This document shows positions 1-6,248 of a stretch of DNA of 8,259 nt, piece after piece. A model generated the notes under the pieces. That model did no database searches. It worked only from the letters and a program-made list of their open reading frames with translations, and had not been told where the DNA came from. Each line of letters begins with the position of its first letter. The stretch's first letter is position 1. Source of the stretch: Nitrososphaerales archaeon TH5893 (GTDB taxonomy: Archaea > Thermoproteota > Nitrososphaeria > Nitrososphaerales > Nitrososphaeraceae). The stretch lies in the NCBI GenBank assembly GCA_014523685.1, contig JAATVT010000037.1:1-8259 (forward strand), written 5' to 3'. A program made the translations under genes and the position numbers.

Positions 1-591
1 AATACCCAAACCGGTCTTGCAATTAACAAGCTCAAATGGTTTCCCGTTTCTAATGCGGGAAGCGTCTCGTTTCATGGTAGACAGGCTGGCACCAACATAG
101 GGTGCCAGATCAACCTTATTGATAACAAGAAGGTCGCTATTTTGAATTCCTAAACCCATTTTTCTAGGATACTTATCCCCACCTGCTACATCGATAATGT
201 AAATAAAGTAATCCGCAAGAGCAGGACTAAAAGTCGTCATGATATTATCGCCGCCACTTTCAATTATGAAGAAATCCAAATGTGGATGTTTTTCGATAAC
301 CTCCTCAATAACTGCCAAATTTATCGAGGGGTCTTCTCGAATTGCCGTATGAGGACAACCTCCAGTCGCTACGCCAATGATCATATCCTCCTCGACAATC
401 TTTCCTTCTACTGCAAGTATTTTTTTCATGCGCTCAGAATCTTCTTTCGATATGACATCGTTTGAAATAATGCAACCTTTGTATCCTCTGCTAATAAGAA
501 TTGGCATTAGGCGCTCGATTAATCTTGTTTTTCCGGACCCCACTGGTCCACCTATTCCAATTCTTGGGATCAGCATATTCCTAGAGGGCAT
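1..591 (-). CDS. ureG: Urease accessory GTPase UreG, 3' end cut by window edge
   Basis: UreG is the SIMIBI-class GTPase that drives nickel delivery into apo-urease together with UreF and UreD/UreH. Translating the minus strand from the ATG at 591 gives 197 residues with no stop before the window edge; family members are usually about 200-230 residues, so only the C-terminal tip is missing. Visible motifs are the P-loop GPVGSGKT (residues 15-22), SNDVISKEDSE (43-53), the nickel-binding Cys-Pro-His in ATGGCPHTAIRED (75-87), ESGGDN (111-116), and NKVDLAPYVGA (158-168), whose NKVD is the guanine-specificity motif. The start fits the family, which has only a few residues before the P-loop; a second ATG at codon 6 is an alternative. 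The gene follows ureF by 27 bases and is probably in the same transcript as ureE and ureF. Identification is very secure. Confidence 0.96.
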   Translation of the reverse strand, partial: MPSRNMLIPRIGIGGPVGSGKTRLIERLMPILISRGYKGCIISNDVISKEDSERMKKILAVEGKIVEEDMIIGVATGGCPHTAIREDPSINLAVIEEVIEKHPHLDFFIIESGGDNIMTTFSPALADYFIYIIDVAGGDKYPRKMGLGIQNSDLLVINKVDLAPYVGASLSTMKRDASRIRNGKPFELVNCKTGLGI

Positions 592-618
592 GATAGAGAC
601 ATTTTCCTATCTGGAAGC

Positions 619-1353
619 TCAAGTAATAAACATTCTGAGGTCATCTTTTTCATGTCTCATCTGTAGAATCTCAACCAAAGGTATGCTTTGCCAAACATCA
701 AAAATGGTCTTTCTCATAACGTTATTAGAAATTGACTCACATTCATTGCGTAGTGAAGCAATAATGGATTGAGCAGATACGTGTTGTATAATACCCATTC
801 TGACAGCAGCGCCCACTGTGCTTGCCAGGTAGCTATAAAGAAAAATTCTGATGGCGCTTTGTTTGGGGATTCCAAGCATATTTGCAGAGATTGACAAACA
901 CACAGGGAAAGTCCCTCTTGCATCTTTACTTTTTACCTTAGTTCTAAACATATTTGCAAATTTGAGTGATTCTTTACGTTGGTAAGGTTTGGTGTTAAGT
1001 TCTTTCGTTTCAGTTACCATTGCTATAACACAGTCCAAAAATTGAAGGCCAGATCTTATAGACGATGTTCTTACCGCTTCGACTATTTTCGAAGAAAAGA
1101 ATAGATTGTCTAAATTTGTAATTTCCATGAGATCGGAATTCTGCGCCGAGTCATAGCTCAATGATAGAATGATGCAGTCGAAAGGCTCGAGTTGGAAATG
1201 TAGCTGGTTTTGCAAGAATCTGCCAATGTCTTTACTATTCTTGATTCTTCCGGCTTTGACCAATGCTTCTAATCCTCCTGATAGGGCAAAATTTCCATAA
1301 GGAAAAAAAGAGTCCGCTAGTTGCATTAGACTAAACTCATGCCCGGTGTTCAT
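619..1353 (-). CDS. ureF: Urease accessory protein UreF
   Basis: UreF bridges UreG and UreD on apo-urease and is thought to gate the GTPase during nickel insertion. The 244-residue product has the usual family length and the all-helical composition. Its N-terminal signature MQLADSFFPYGNFALSGGLE (residues 10-29) corresponds to the family pattern LLQLADSxxPxGxFxHSxGLE; the usual His is replaced by Leu in this copy. A second family region is the stretch LGIPKQSAIRIFLYSYLAS near residues 160-178, followed by the helix with VGAAVRMG. The ATG at 1353 is supported by an AAGGAG Shine-Dalgarno sequence nine bases upstream. The gene overlaps the end of ureE by 17 bases, so the two are probably translationally coupled. 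Residues from about 65 to 155 are less conserved, as is normal for UreF. Confidence 0.95.
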   Translation of the reverse strand: MNTGHEFSLMQLADSFFPYGNFALSGGLEALVKAGRIKNSKDIGRFLQNQLHFQLEPFDCIILSLSYDSAQNSDLMEITNLDNLFFSSKIVEAVRTSSIRSGLQFLDCVIAMVTETKELNTKPYQRKESLKFANMFRTKVKSKDARGTFPVCLSISANMLGIPKQSAIRIFLYSYLASTVGAAVRMGIIQHVSAQSIIASLRNECESISNNVMRKTIFDVWQSIPLVEILQMRHEKDDLRMFIT

Positions 1354-1882
1354 GTATATCGGCTCCTTGATTCGATAGAAAAACTACGTGTTCAACCGTT
1401 AGCTCCACATAATCCAGAACCTTGCTAAATTGCCTTTCAAACAATAGGTATTCTGAATCGGATAGCAGGGGAAATACGATGTGCTTACTCTTGTATTCCG
1501 TGGAAATAGGCCTATGCATGTTTCCAATAATATGGCCAATAATTGCAGACACTGAAATTAGCTTTGAGATCGGCCTTATCGCTTTCATTCTAACAGTCAT
1601 GACAAGTTCAGGCTCTTGCTGTACAATGATGAACCTCTTGTTAGTGGCAACTAATACATCACCGTGGTTCATTTTAGTCCCATCAGAGGTCAAAATGGCC
1701 AGATCGGTCCCTCTGTCTGTCATTCGTCTTAGGCGAACACGCTCTGCTTCGAACCTGTTTATCTTTAAAACTTCGGCTCTGCCGGCTGATCGCAAAGACA
1801 AATATTGACTCATTAATTTTTTATTTCTGTAAATATTACCTACTATATAGGAAACTTGAAGTATTCCTTTATCGGTTGTCAA
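1337..1882 (-). CDS. ureE: Urease accessory nickel-binding protein UreE
   Basis: UreE is the dimeric metallochaperone that hands nickel to UreG for urease activation. The 181-residue product shows an N-terminal beta domain (to about residue 95, including GDVLVAT at 74-80) and a C-terminal ferredoxin-like metal-binding domain. The family motif G-N-x-H-x-P is present at G120-N121-M-H123-R-P125; H123 matches the dimer-interface nickel-binding His of characterised UreE. The C-terminus is short and carries only H177 and H179 in DIHEHRA, with no long His-rich tail. The start given is a TTG at 1882, chosen because a TATA box lies about 27 bases upstream and the residues after it (LQVSYIVGNIYRNKKL) fit a UreE N-terminus. 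The alternative is the ATG at 1813 (codon 24), which lacks a clear ribosome-binding site. It is the first gene of the ureE-ureF-ureG unit. Confidence 0.9.
   Translation of the reverse strand: MTTDKGILQVSYIVGNIYRNKKLMSQYLSLRSAGRAEVLKINRFEAERVRLRRMTDRGTDLAILTSDGTKMNHGDVLVATNKRFIIVQQEPELVMTVRMKAIRPISKLISVSAIIGHIIGNMHRPISTEYKSKHIVFPLLSDSEYLLFERQFSKVLDYVELTVEHVVFLSNQGADIHEHRA
1363..1368 (-). promoter_or_regulatory. Ribosome binding site of ureF
   Basis: On the minus strand this reads AAGGAG, a good match to the archaeal Shine-Dalgarno sequence, nine bases before the ureF ATG. It lies inside the end of ureE and supports the start chosen for ureF. Confidence 0.7.
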
Positions 1883-1903
1883 CTAAATCTTCTTTATCTA
1901 CTC

Positions 1904-1913
1904 AAAAATATAA
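1904..1913 (-). promoter_or_regulatory. Candidate TATA box for ureE-ureF-ureG
   Basis: The minus strand reads GTTATATTTT here. The centre is about 27 bases before the TTG proposed as the ureE start, the distance expected when transcription begins at or next to the start codon (leaderless message). A second A/T-rich match, CTATATAG, at 1844-1851 lies about 34 bases before the alternative ATG at 1813 and cannot be excluded. Confidence 0.5.
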
Positions 1914-2152
1914 CTCCATCCCCAATTCACCAAACCCATAACACAATCCCCAAATGCTGTAAGACATTTTGGTATGCAGGTCTCGATATACCGGCATACA
2001 ATGGGTTCATATTGCTCCAATCTCCATCTTGAATGATATAAGTTTCTGACGTAACGCATTGGCGAATAGAAGGGACAACCTAAGTTCTCATTACAAATAT
2101 CTGGAATAGCATAAATTATTTCATACAAAATGCGTTGCCCAAATTTCGATCA

Positions 2153-2329
2153 TTACCTGCTGTTTACTATGAATAACAGAACAATAGCTTCAGATTTTTG
2201 AAAGAGTTTGGGATCCGTAGGGTCTGATACTAGATCTGGTAACAAAGCCTTCCGATACATGAGGACTAGCTGCGATACATTATGTCTCTTCCGTCTGAAA
2301 CCTACGAAGTGCTTAGGGTTGGGATACAA
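2153..2329 (-). CDS. Doubtful small ORF in the urease spacer
   Basis: The minus strand is open from a TAG at about 2349 to a TAA at 2153, and a TTG at 2329 would give 58 residues. The translation starts MYPNPKHFVGFRRKRHNVSQ, has a basic N-terminal third, an acidic Asp-Pro-rich middle and a hydrophobic end. Its composition is protein-like, but I recognise no family. There is no TATA box at the right distance and no clear ribosome-binding site. It may be a small gene, the remnant of a longer one, or chance. It is oriented like ureE but separated from it by about 270 bases. Confidence 0.22.
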   Translation of the reverse strand: MYPNPKHFVGFRRKRHNVSQLVLMYRKALLPDLVSDPTDPKLFQKSEAIVLLFIVNSR

Positions 2330-2496
2330 GGTATTCCCTTGTTTCTAATCAAGGTAGGTTTTTTCATTAATGTGCTCTCCATTCCGTCCTATTGCAATCT
2401 CGTTACGTTAATCTATTCTATAATACATATCTTTACATAGGGAAAAGTTCCCTGCAAAGAAATAACATCTTACTAATAGTGACGATTAGTTACTAC

Positions 2497-2506
2497 AAAT
2501 ATAATA
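2497..2506 (+). promoter_or_regulatory. Candidate TATA box for ureABC
   Basis: AAATATAATA is centred about 27 bases before the first ATG of ureA, the standard archaeal TATA-to-start distance for a leaderless transcript. No Shine-Dalgarno sequence precedes ureA, which agrees with a leaderless message. A second A/T run, GTATAAAATA at 2513-2522, is too close to the start codon to serve it. Confidence 0.6.
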
Positions 2507-2528
2507 GAGCGAGTATAAAATAGGACAA

Positions 2529-2831
2529 ATGATGCTCTCGCCTAGAGAAATTGACAAGCTCTATGTGTCTATGGTTGCGCTTGTAGCTAGAAGACGGCAG
2601 GATCGAGGTCTTAAACTCAATTACTCTGAATCCATTTCTATCATTGCCGATCATATCATAGAAGGTGCTCGGGATGGAAAATCAGTATCAGAGTTGATGA
2701 GATCCGGACGAATGGTCTTATCGAGAAACGATGTACTCCCTGGAGTGCCTGAGTTAATTAAGAGCGTGCAGGTAGAAGCAACATTCGAGGACGGCACCAA
2801 GCTCGTTACAGTGCATGATCCCATTGTTTAG
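2529..2831 (+). CDS. ureA: Urease gamma subunit UreA
   Basis: UreA is the small gamma subunit of urease (urea amidohydrolase, EC 3.5.1.5); it packs against UreC in the (UreABC)3 trimer. The 100-residue product has the full family length. Diagnostic stretches are LSPREIDKL (3-11), [13 protein letters not shown] (20-32), the helix [20 protein letters not shown] (38-57), and the C-terminal part with [27 protein letters not shown]. Two ATG codons are adjacent (2529 and 2532) and either could serve. It is the first gene of the ureA-ureB-ureC unit, with ureB starting six bases after its TAG. The subunit stays unfused, unlike the UreA-UreB fusions of Helicobacter. Confidence 0.97.
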   Translation: MMLSPREIDKLYVSMVALVARRRQDRGLKLNYSESISIIADHIIEGARDGKSVSELMRSGRMVLSRNDVLPGVPELIKSVQVEATFEDGTKLVTVHDPIV

Positions 2832-2837
2832 TGAGGT

Positions 2838-3212
2838 ATGACAAAATTGATTCCTGGAGAATATTTTCTCTCTAATAATCCGATTATTGCAAATGCAAGA
2901 AAGAGGACTTTGACTCTCAAAGTTAGCAATACAGGTGACAGGCCTATTCAGGTTGGGTCCCATACTCATTTTTTCGAAGTCAATAAGGCTTTGGCCTTTC
3001 CGAGGGAAAAGGCATACGGCTATCATCTAAATATTCCGTCAGGGACTTCGATAAGGTTTGAACCTGGCGACCACAAGCAGGTGCAATTAACAGAGTACGG
3101 AGGTAAGAGAATAGTGTATGGTTTTAGCGGTCTTGTTAATGGCAATCTATCTTCAAACAAGAAAAGGGCATTGGCCAGACTTAGAAAGCGAGGGTTCAAG
3201 GAAGTGAAATAA
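2838..3212 (+). CDS. ureB: Urease beta subunit UreB
   Basis: UreB is the beta subunit of urease and lies on the outside of the trimer, close to the mobile flap over the active site. The 124-residue product carries the family signatures IPGEYFL (5-11), [19 protein letters not shown] (31-49), [13 protein letters not shown] (66-78) and [16 protein letters not shown] (87-102). The last 20 residues are strongly basic ([17 protein letters not shown]), a tail longer than the shortest bacterial versions. GTGAGGT immediately before the ATG could be a ribosome-binding site but sits unusually close. The stop codon is directly followed by ureC in the same frame. Confidence 0.97.
   Translation: MTKLIPGEYFLSNNPIIANARKRTLTLKVSNTGDRPIQVGSHTHFFEVNKALAFPREKAYGYHLNIPSGTSIRFEPGDHKQVQLTEYGGKRIVYGFSGLVNGNLSSNKKRALARLRKRGFKEVK
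3198..3207 (+). promoter_or_regulatory. Ribosome binding site of ureC
   Basis: AAGGAAGTGA resembles the archaeal GGAGGTGA consensus and ends five bases before the TTG at 3213. It lies inside the last codons of ureB and is the main reason to accept the TTG as the ureC start. Confidence 0.55.
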
Positions 3213-4925
3213 TTGGTATTACGTATAAGCAGAAAGCAGTATGTGGACCTGTTCGGTCCGACGAAGGGCGACAGGATTAGACTTGCAGATACCGATCTTG
3301 TAGTAGAAATCGAACGCGATCTACTAACTTATGGCGATGAGCTGGTCTTTGGTGGGGGAAAGAGTGTGCGCGATGGGATGGGGCAAGCAAGCGGAGTCCT
3401 CAGTAAAAATTCTCTGGATTCTGTCATTACGAATGCTATTGTTATGGATCCAGTTATTGGTATTGTGAAAGCTGATATCGGAATAAAGGATGGTATGATA
3501 TCGGGGATTGGCAAAGCAGGGAATCCAAATGTAATGGACAATGTCCAAATGGTTGTCTCTTCAAATACCGAAGTCATAGCTGGAGAACATACTATATGCA
3601 CACCGGGTATTATCGATAGTCATATTCATTTTATTTCTCCCCAACAAGCAGTTGAAGCAATATGTAGCGGAACGACTACAATGTTAGGAGGCGGAACTGG
3701 ACCTGCGGAAGGGACAAACGCAACTACCTGCACGCCTGGGCCTTGGAATATTGAAAATATGATGAAGGCTGCAGATGAGTATCCTCTCAACTTTGGCTTT
3801 CTAGGAAAAGGAAATGATTCCTGCGAAAACTCGCTTATGGAACAAGTCGCGGCAGGCGCTTGCGGACTTAAATTGCACGAGGATTGGGGGTCTACACCAG
3901 CGACTATTGACGCCGCTTTGTCTGTGGCAGACAAGACTGATACTCAAGTGGCGATTCATACCGATACATTGAATGAGTGCGGTTTCGTAGACGATACTAT
4001 AGAAGCTATTTCAGGTAGAGCAATACATACGTATCATACAGAAGGAGCTGGGGGCGGTCATGCGCCTGACATTATCAAAATCGCCGGTGAAAAAAATATT
4101 CTTCCATCTTCTACAAATCCCACCAGACCATTCACTGTAAACACACTAGATGAACACCTTGACATGTTGATGGTTTGCCATCATTTGAATCCCTCAGTTC
4201 CAGAGGACGTCGCCTTTGCAGAATCCAGGATCAGAGGTGAAACAATTTCTGCTGAAGATGTGCTCCATGATATTGGCGCTTTGAGTATGTTTTCCTCCGA
4301 CAGCCAAGCCATGGGCAGGGTCGGAGAGGTTTCCGTCCGAGCTTGGCAAACCGCAGATAAAATGAAAAAAATGTATGGGCGATTGAAAGAAGAGAAAGGA
4401 CAGAATGACAATTTACGAGTAAAGCGATATCTCGCCAAACTTACAATAAACCCTGCAATTACTCATGGTATATCTGATTACGTAGGTTCCCTGCAGAAAG
4501 GTAAACTAGCCGATATTATAATATGGAGCCCACCATTCTTTGGTATCAAGCCTAAAATTATCATAAAAGGTGGATTTATAGCTTATGCACTTATGGGTGA
4601 TGTGAACGCTTCGATACCAACTACTGAACCAGTTTATTACAGGCCCATGTTCGGAGCCATGGGAGAAACAAAGAATTCAATTTCGGTATTATTTACTTCC
4701 AAATTGGCATTGAGAAGCGGACTTAAAAATAGAGTAAGAATAGGCAAGAAATTGGTCCCAGTAAGAAACTGTCGAAGGATAGGAAAGCACGACATGGTAC
4801 TTAACAATGACCTTCCCAAAATAGAAGTTGACCCTGAATCATTTATTGTAAGGATTAATGGAGAAATAGCGGAGACCAAACCTTCTAGGACTCTTGCACT
4901 GTCACGGCTATACAATCTATTTTGA
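3213..4925 (+). CDS. ureC: Urease alpha (catalytic) subunit UreC
   Basis: UreC carries the di-nickel site that hydrolyses urea to ammonia and carbamate. The 570-residue product has the standard length (about 567-572). Compared with Klebsiella UreC numbering plus three, all active-site residues are present: nickel ligands H137 and H139 (SHIHF), carbamylated K220, H222 (LKLHEDWG), H249, H275 ([12 protein letters not shown]), catalytic-flap C322 and H323 (MVCHHLNPS), R339 and D363 (SSDSQAMGR). The start region [20 protein letters not shown] matches the family. The start codon is TTG, directly after the ureB TAA and in the same frame; a ribosome-binding site precedes it. No nearer ATG exists, and a GTG at codon 11 would cut into the conserved N-terminus. 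The intact catalytic set suggests an active enzyme. Confidence 0.98.
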   Translation: MVLRISRKQYVDLFGPTKGDRIRLADTDLVVEIERDLLTYGDELVFGGGKSVRDGMGQASGVLSKNSLDSVITNAIVMDPVIGIVKADIGIKDGMISGIGKAGNPNVMDNVQMVVSSNTEVIAGEHTICTPGIIDSHIHFISPQQAVEAICSGTTTMLGGGTGPAEGTNATTCTPGPWNIENMMKAADEYPLNFGFLGKGNDSCENSLMEQVAAGACGLKLHEDWGSTPATIDAALSVADKTDTQVAIHTDTLNECGFVDDTIEAISGRAIHTYHTEGAGGGHAPDIIKIAGEKNILPSSTNPTRPFTVNTLDEHLDMLMVCHHLNPSVPEDVAFAESRIRGETISAEDVLHDIGALSMFSSDSQAMGRVGEVSVRAWQTADKMKKMYGRLKEEKGQNDNLRVKRYLAKLTINPAITHGISDYVGSLQKGKLADIIIWSPPFFGIKPKIIIKGGFIAYALMGDVNASIPTTEPVYYRPMFGAMGETKNSISVLFTSKLALRSGLKNRVRIGKKLVPVRNCRRIGKHDMVLNNDLPKIEVDPESFIVRINGEIAETKPSRTLALSRLYNLF

Positions 4926-5266
4926 TGTCTCAAAATGAAACCGACAGTTTTATAGATAAGGAGAATGAATTCAGTGACATGAAACCTGTCAAGACGCGAA
5001 GCGAGGTTGAGGAGGCTGCTAGAAAAGCTATAGAAAACCTGTATGGGCACGATTTTCAAGATTTGAAGGTTAGAGAAATACTCCCATTTATTTCCGACCA
5101 GTCGGTTGTTGGCGGAGGACTCCCGACTGAAGATAGGCGTGATTCTTGGGATGTTCAGGTTACATTCCTCCTTGAAGGGATTCAGTACACGGTTGATCTT
5201 GTTGTCATCGAGAAGAATGGACAAATTACTAATGCTCGCTTAATAGATAAGATGACCCCAGTCTAA
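4925..5266 (+). CDS. Unidentified small protein coupled to ureC
   Basis: The ATG at 4925 shares its first base with the ureC stop (TGATG), so this gene is almost surely co-transcribed and translationally coupled to urease. The product is 113 residues, soluble and acidic at the N-terminus. The first 25 residues are polar and probably disordered. Residues 26-40 form a helix (RSEVEEAARKAIENLYG), followed by a strand (LKVREILPF), a glycine-rich loop (VVGGGLPTEDR), then WDVQVTFLLEGIQYTVDLVV and NGQITNARLIDKM, which look like a short beta sheet. This helix-plus-sheet plan recalls PepSY-like or GvpO-like small domains, but that is only a fold-level impression. I do not recognise a family. Its position suggests a role in urease assembly, stability or regulation. 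A TTG at 4922 is a less likely start. Confidence 0.8.
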   Translation: MSQNETDSFIDKENEFSDMKPVKTRSEVEEAARKAIENLYGHDFQDLKVREILPFISDQSVVGGGLPTEDRRDSWDVQVTFLLEGIQYTVDLVVIEKNGQITNARLIDKMTPV

Positions 5267-5331
5267 GGTAGTAGACGAGCTAAATCACTTAACAAAGCCG
5301 GCATATTTTCAATATCAGAGCTTAATCTAGT
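5267..5331. other. Short spacer after the urease unit
   Basis: No gene is visible. An A/T-rich stretch, CATATTTTCA at 5302-5311, lies about 27 bases before the TTG at 5332 and could be a TATA box for that doubtful frame. I see no convincing hairpin terminator or long T run here. Confidence 0.35.
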
Positions 5332-5490
5332 TTGAATGATTCGCTTCTTCTAAAAGAATTAGTTGATCTATCATACTATCGGACATTGCCAGGTACGAAG
5401 CTGAAAGATCGTAATATTGATCAAGTTGGACTCACACAATTGAACGACCCTCGAATTTTTATATTAGCATTGAATAAAATACATTATTGA
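5332..5490 (+). CDS. Doubtful 52-residue ORF before the zinc-binding protein
   Basis: From a TTG at 5332 the frame runs 52 codons to a TGA at 5488-5490. The translation includes LLLKELVDLSYYRTLPGTKL and the end LNDPRIFILALNKIHY, which read like a folded helical segment. The frame is too short for most gene callers. A TATA-like CATATTTTCA lies about 27 bases upstream, and the TGA stop overlaps the TTG start of the next small gene (TTGA), as coupled genes do. Against it are the non-ATG start and the lack of a recognised family. It could equally be the tail of a decayed gene. Confidence 0.33.
   Translation: MNDSLLLKELVDLSYYRTLPGTKLKDRNIDQVGLTQLNDPRIFILALNKIHY
5456..5466 (+). promoter_or_regulatory. 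Candidate TATA box for the small zinc-binding protein
   Basis: TTTTTATATTA is centred about 26 bases before the TTG at 5487, the distance seen for leaderless archaeal transcripts. It lies within the doubtful 52-codon frame, so if that frame is real the two small genes might instead share one message. Confidence 0.4.
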
Positions 5491-5621
5491 AAGGCCAGAA
5501 GATAAAGACATCAAACAAGAGAAAAAATTCTGCGAGCATTAAGTGGTTATCTTGTTCAATACATGGGATAGAATATGACACCTCTAAAGGTTGTCCGGCC
5601 TGTAATAAAAGAAGCACCTAA
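5487..5621 (+). CDS. Small putative zinc-binding protein
   Basis: This 44-residue frame begins at TTG 5487 and ends at TAA 5619-5621. The first 20 residues are very basic (KGQKIKTSNKRKNSASIKW). The remainder carries C23-S-I-H26 and C36-P-A-C39, separated by HGIEYDTSKG, which is a plausible four-ligand zinc knuckle of the C-x2-H / C-x2-C type; the stop follows soon after (NKRST). Short basic zinc-ribbon proteins of this kind are common in archaea and usually bind nucleic acid or protein partners; that role is inferred. A TATA box lies 26 bases upstream. The order of ligands and the Gly after the His make a chance frame unlikely, but the TTG start and small size leave doubt. Confidence 0.6.
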   Translation: MKGQKIKTSNKRKNSASIKWLSCSIHGIEYDTSKGCPACNKRST

Positions 5622-5734
5622 ATGACCCCCTATAGCTCTATCGAGATATCAAAAGCTGAACTCCAATATTTGATATTAGACGATACATCTAGGCGAACAG
5701 GACCAGGTAACTTGCAAACTACAAAATTAACCAC
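5622..5734. other. Spacer between convergent small gene and cyclophilin remnant
   Basis: This 113-base stretch separates the plus-strand zinc-binding frame from the end of the minus-strand cyclophilin remnant. I see no motif, terminator hairpin or T run in it on either strand. Confidence 0.4.
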
Positions 5735-6216
5735 TCAAATAAATGACATCTCTAATTTTCTTCGATCCTTACCGATTTTATTCGCCACAACTTCCATACA
5801 ATCAGTTACCCAAAAACCGGTATGTAATGATTTTGTGAGCACTTCAAGTCATTAAGAACATTAGAGAATTGGGAGCACGGGCAATTCGGATCAGCTGCTC
5901 TAGCCATTGAAACAATTCCACGTTTATGAGGAATATCAGTGAAGTCCTCCTTTATCGATTACCAGGACCACCAGTTCCCCAGATATCTATGCTACTGCCA
6001 TTGGACTTTGTGTTGTTGTCTCCAGCTTGGATAACAAACCCTTTATCTATTCGATGGAACATGGCTTTATCGTAAAAGCCTCTATTTGCAAGTGAGATAA
6101 AGTTTATTGGCATGCTTAGATGTGGCATATGGATAGAATTCTATCATTATCGGTCCCAGAGAAGTGTCAATTGTTGCAGTTTGAAATGATGTGGTTGTAT
6201 TTGTGGTAGGATTCAC
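5735..6216 (-). pseudogene. Frameshifted cyclophilin-type peptidyl-prolyl isomerase
   Basis: Read in three frames of the minus strand, this stretch spells a cyclophilin. From a GTG at 6216, frame one gives TATIDTSLGPIMIEFYPYATSKHAN. One extra base in the A run near 6104 moves to a frame with FISLANRGFYDKAMFHRIDK (to about 6045), GFVIQAGDNNTK and IDIWGTGGPGN. A base is lost near 5956 (the frame hits TAA at 5952-5954), and IKEDFTDIPHKRGIVSMARA, SQFSNVLND and HYIPVFG follow. A third shift near 5808 gives VTDCMEVVANKIGKD and a stop at 5735. The catalytic pattern F-H-R-x4-GF-x2-Q and the late His are still recognisable, so decay is recent or the shifts are sequence errors. The start is uncertain and no signal peptide is visible, so the 5' end may be lost. 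It lies 32 bases after aglB on the same strand. Confidence 0.85.
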
Positions 6217-6248
6217 ATTTTAGGGTTAGCGAAATTTGTTTGTCCGCT

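Larger units (their letters stand above)
1883..2528. other. Divergent urease intergenic region
   Basis: This 646-base spacer separates the minus-strand accessory unit from the plus-strand structural unit. It holds a TATA box at each end (about 1909 and 2502) and no reading frame I can recognise. A 58-codon minus-strand frame at 2153-2329 is listed separately as doubtful. The heptamer GATACAT occurs twice close together (about 2255 and 2274). The length is generous for a simple divergent promoter, so it could hold operators, an untranslated RNA or gene remnants; the sequence does not decide between these. Confidence 0.6.

Noticed and set aside
377..772. 131-codon plus-strand frame at the left end
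   Set aside because: It is antisense to ureG and ureF, whose motifs are unmistakable.
1898..2128. 76-codon minus-strand frame just before ureE, with six Cys
   Set aside because: Its last codons coincide with the proposed ureE TATA box, the Cys spacing fits no known metal motif, Trp and Tyr are over-abundant, and no promoter or ribosome-binding site precedes it. I treat it as chance.
2282..2440. 52-codon plus-strand ATG frame in the urease spacer
   Set aside because: It lies antisense to the other doubtful frame, has no TATA box or ribosome-binding site, and becomes a low-complexity hydrophobic stretch after about 25 codons.
4637..5224. 195-codon minus-strand frame opposite the end of ureC and the following gene
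   Set aside because: It is antisense to a fully conserved ureC and its coupled neighbour; its translation shows no family features.
5622..5855. 77-codon plus-strand frame after the small zinc-binding gene
   Set aside because: Most of it is antisense to the cyclophilin remnant, and the protein-like signal is on the minus strand.
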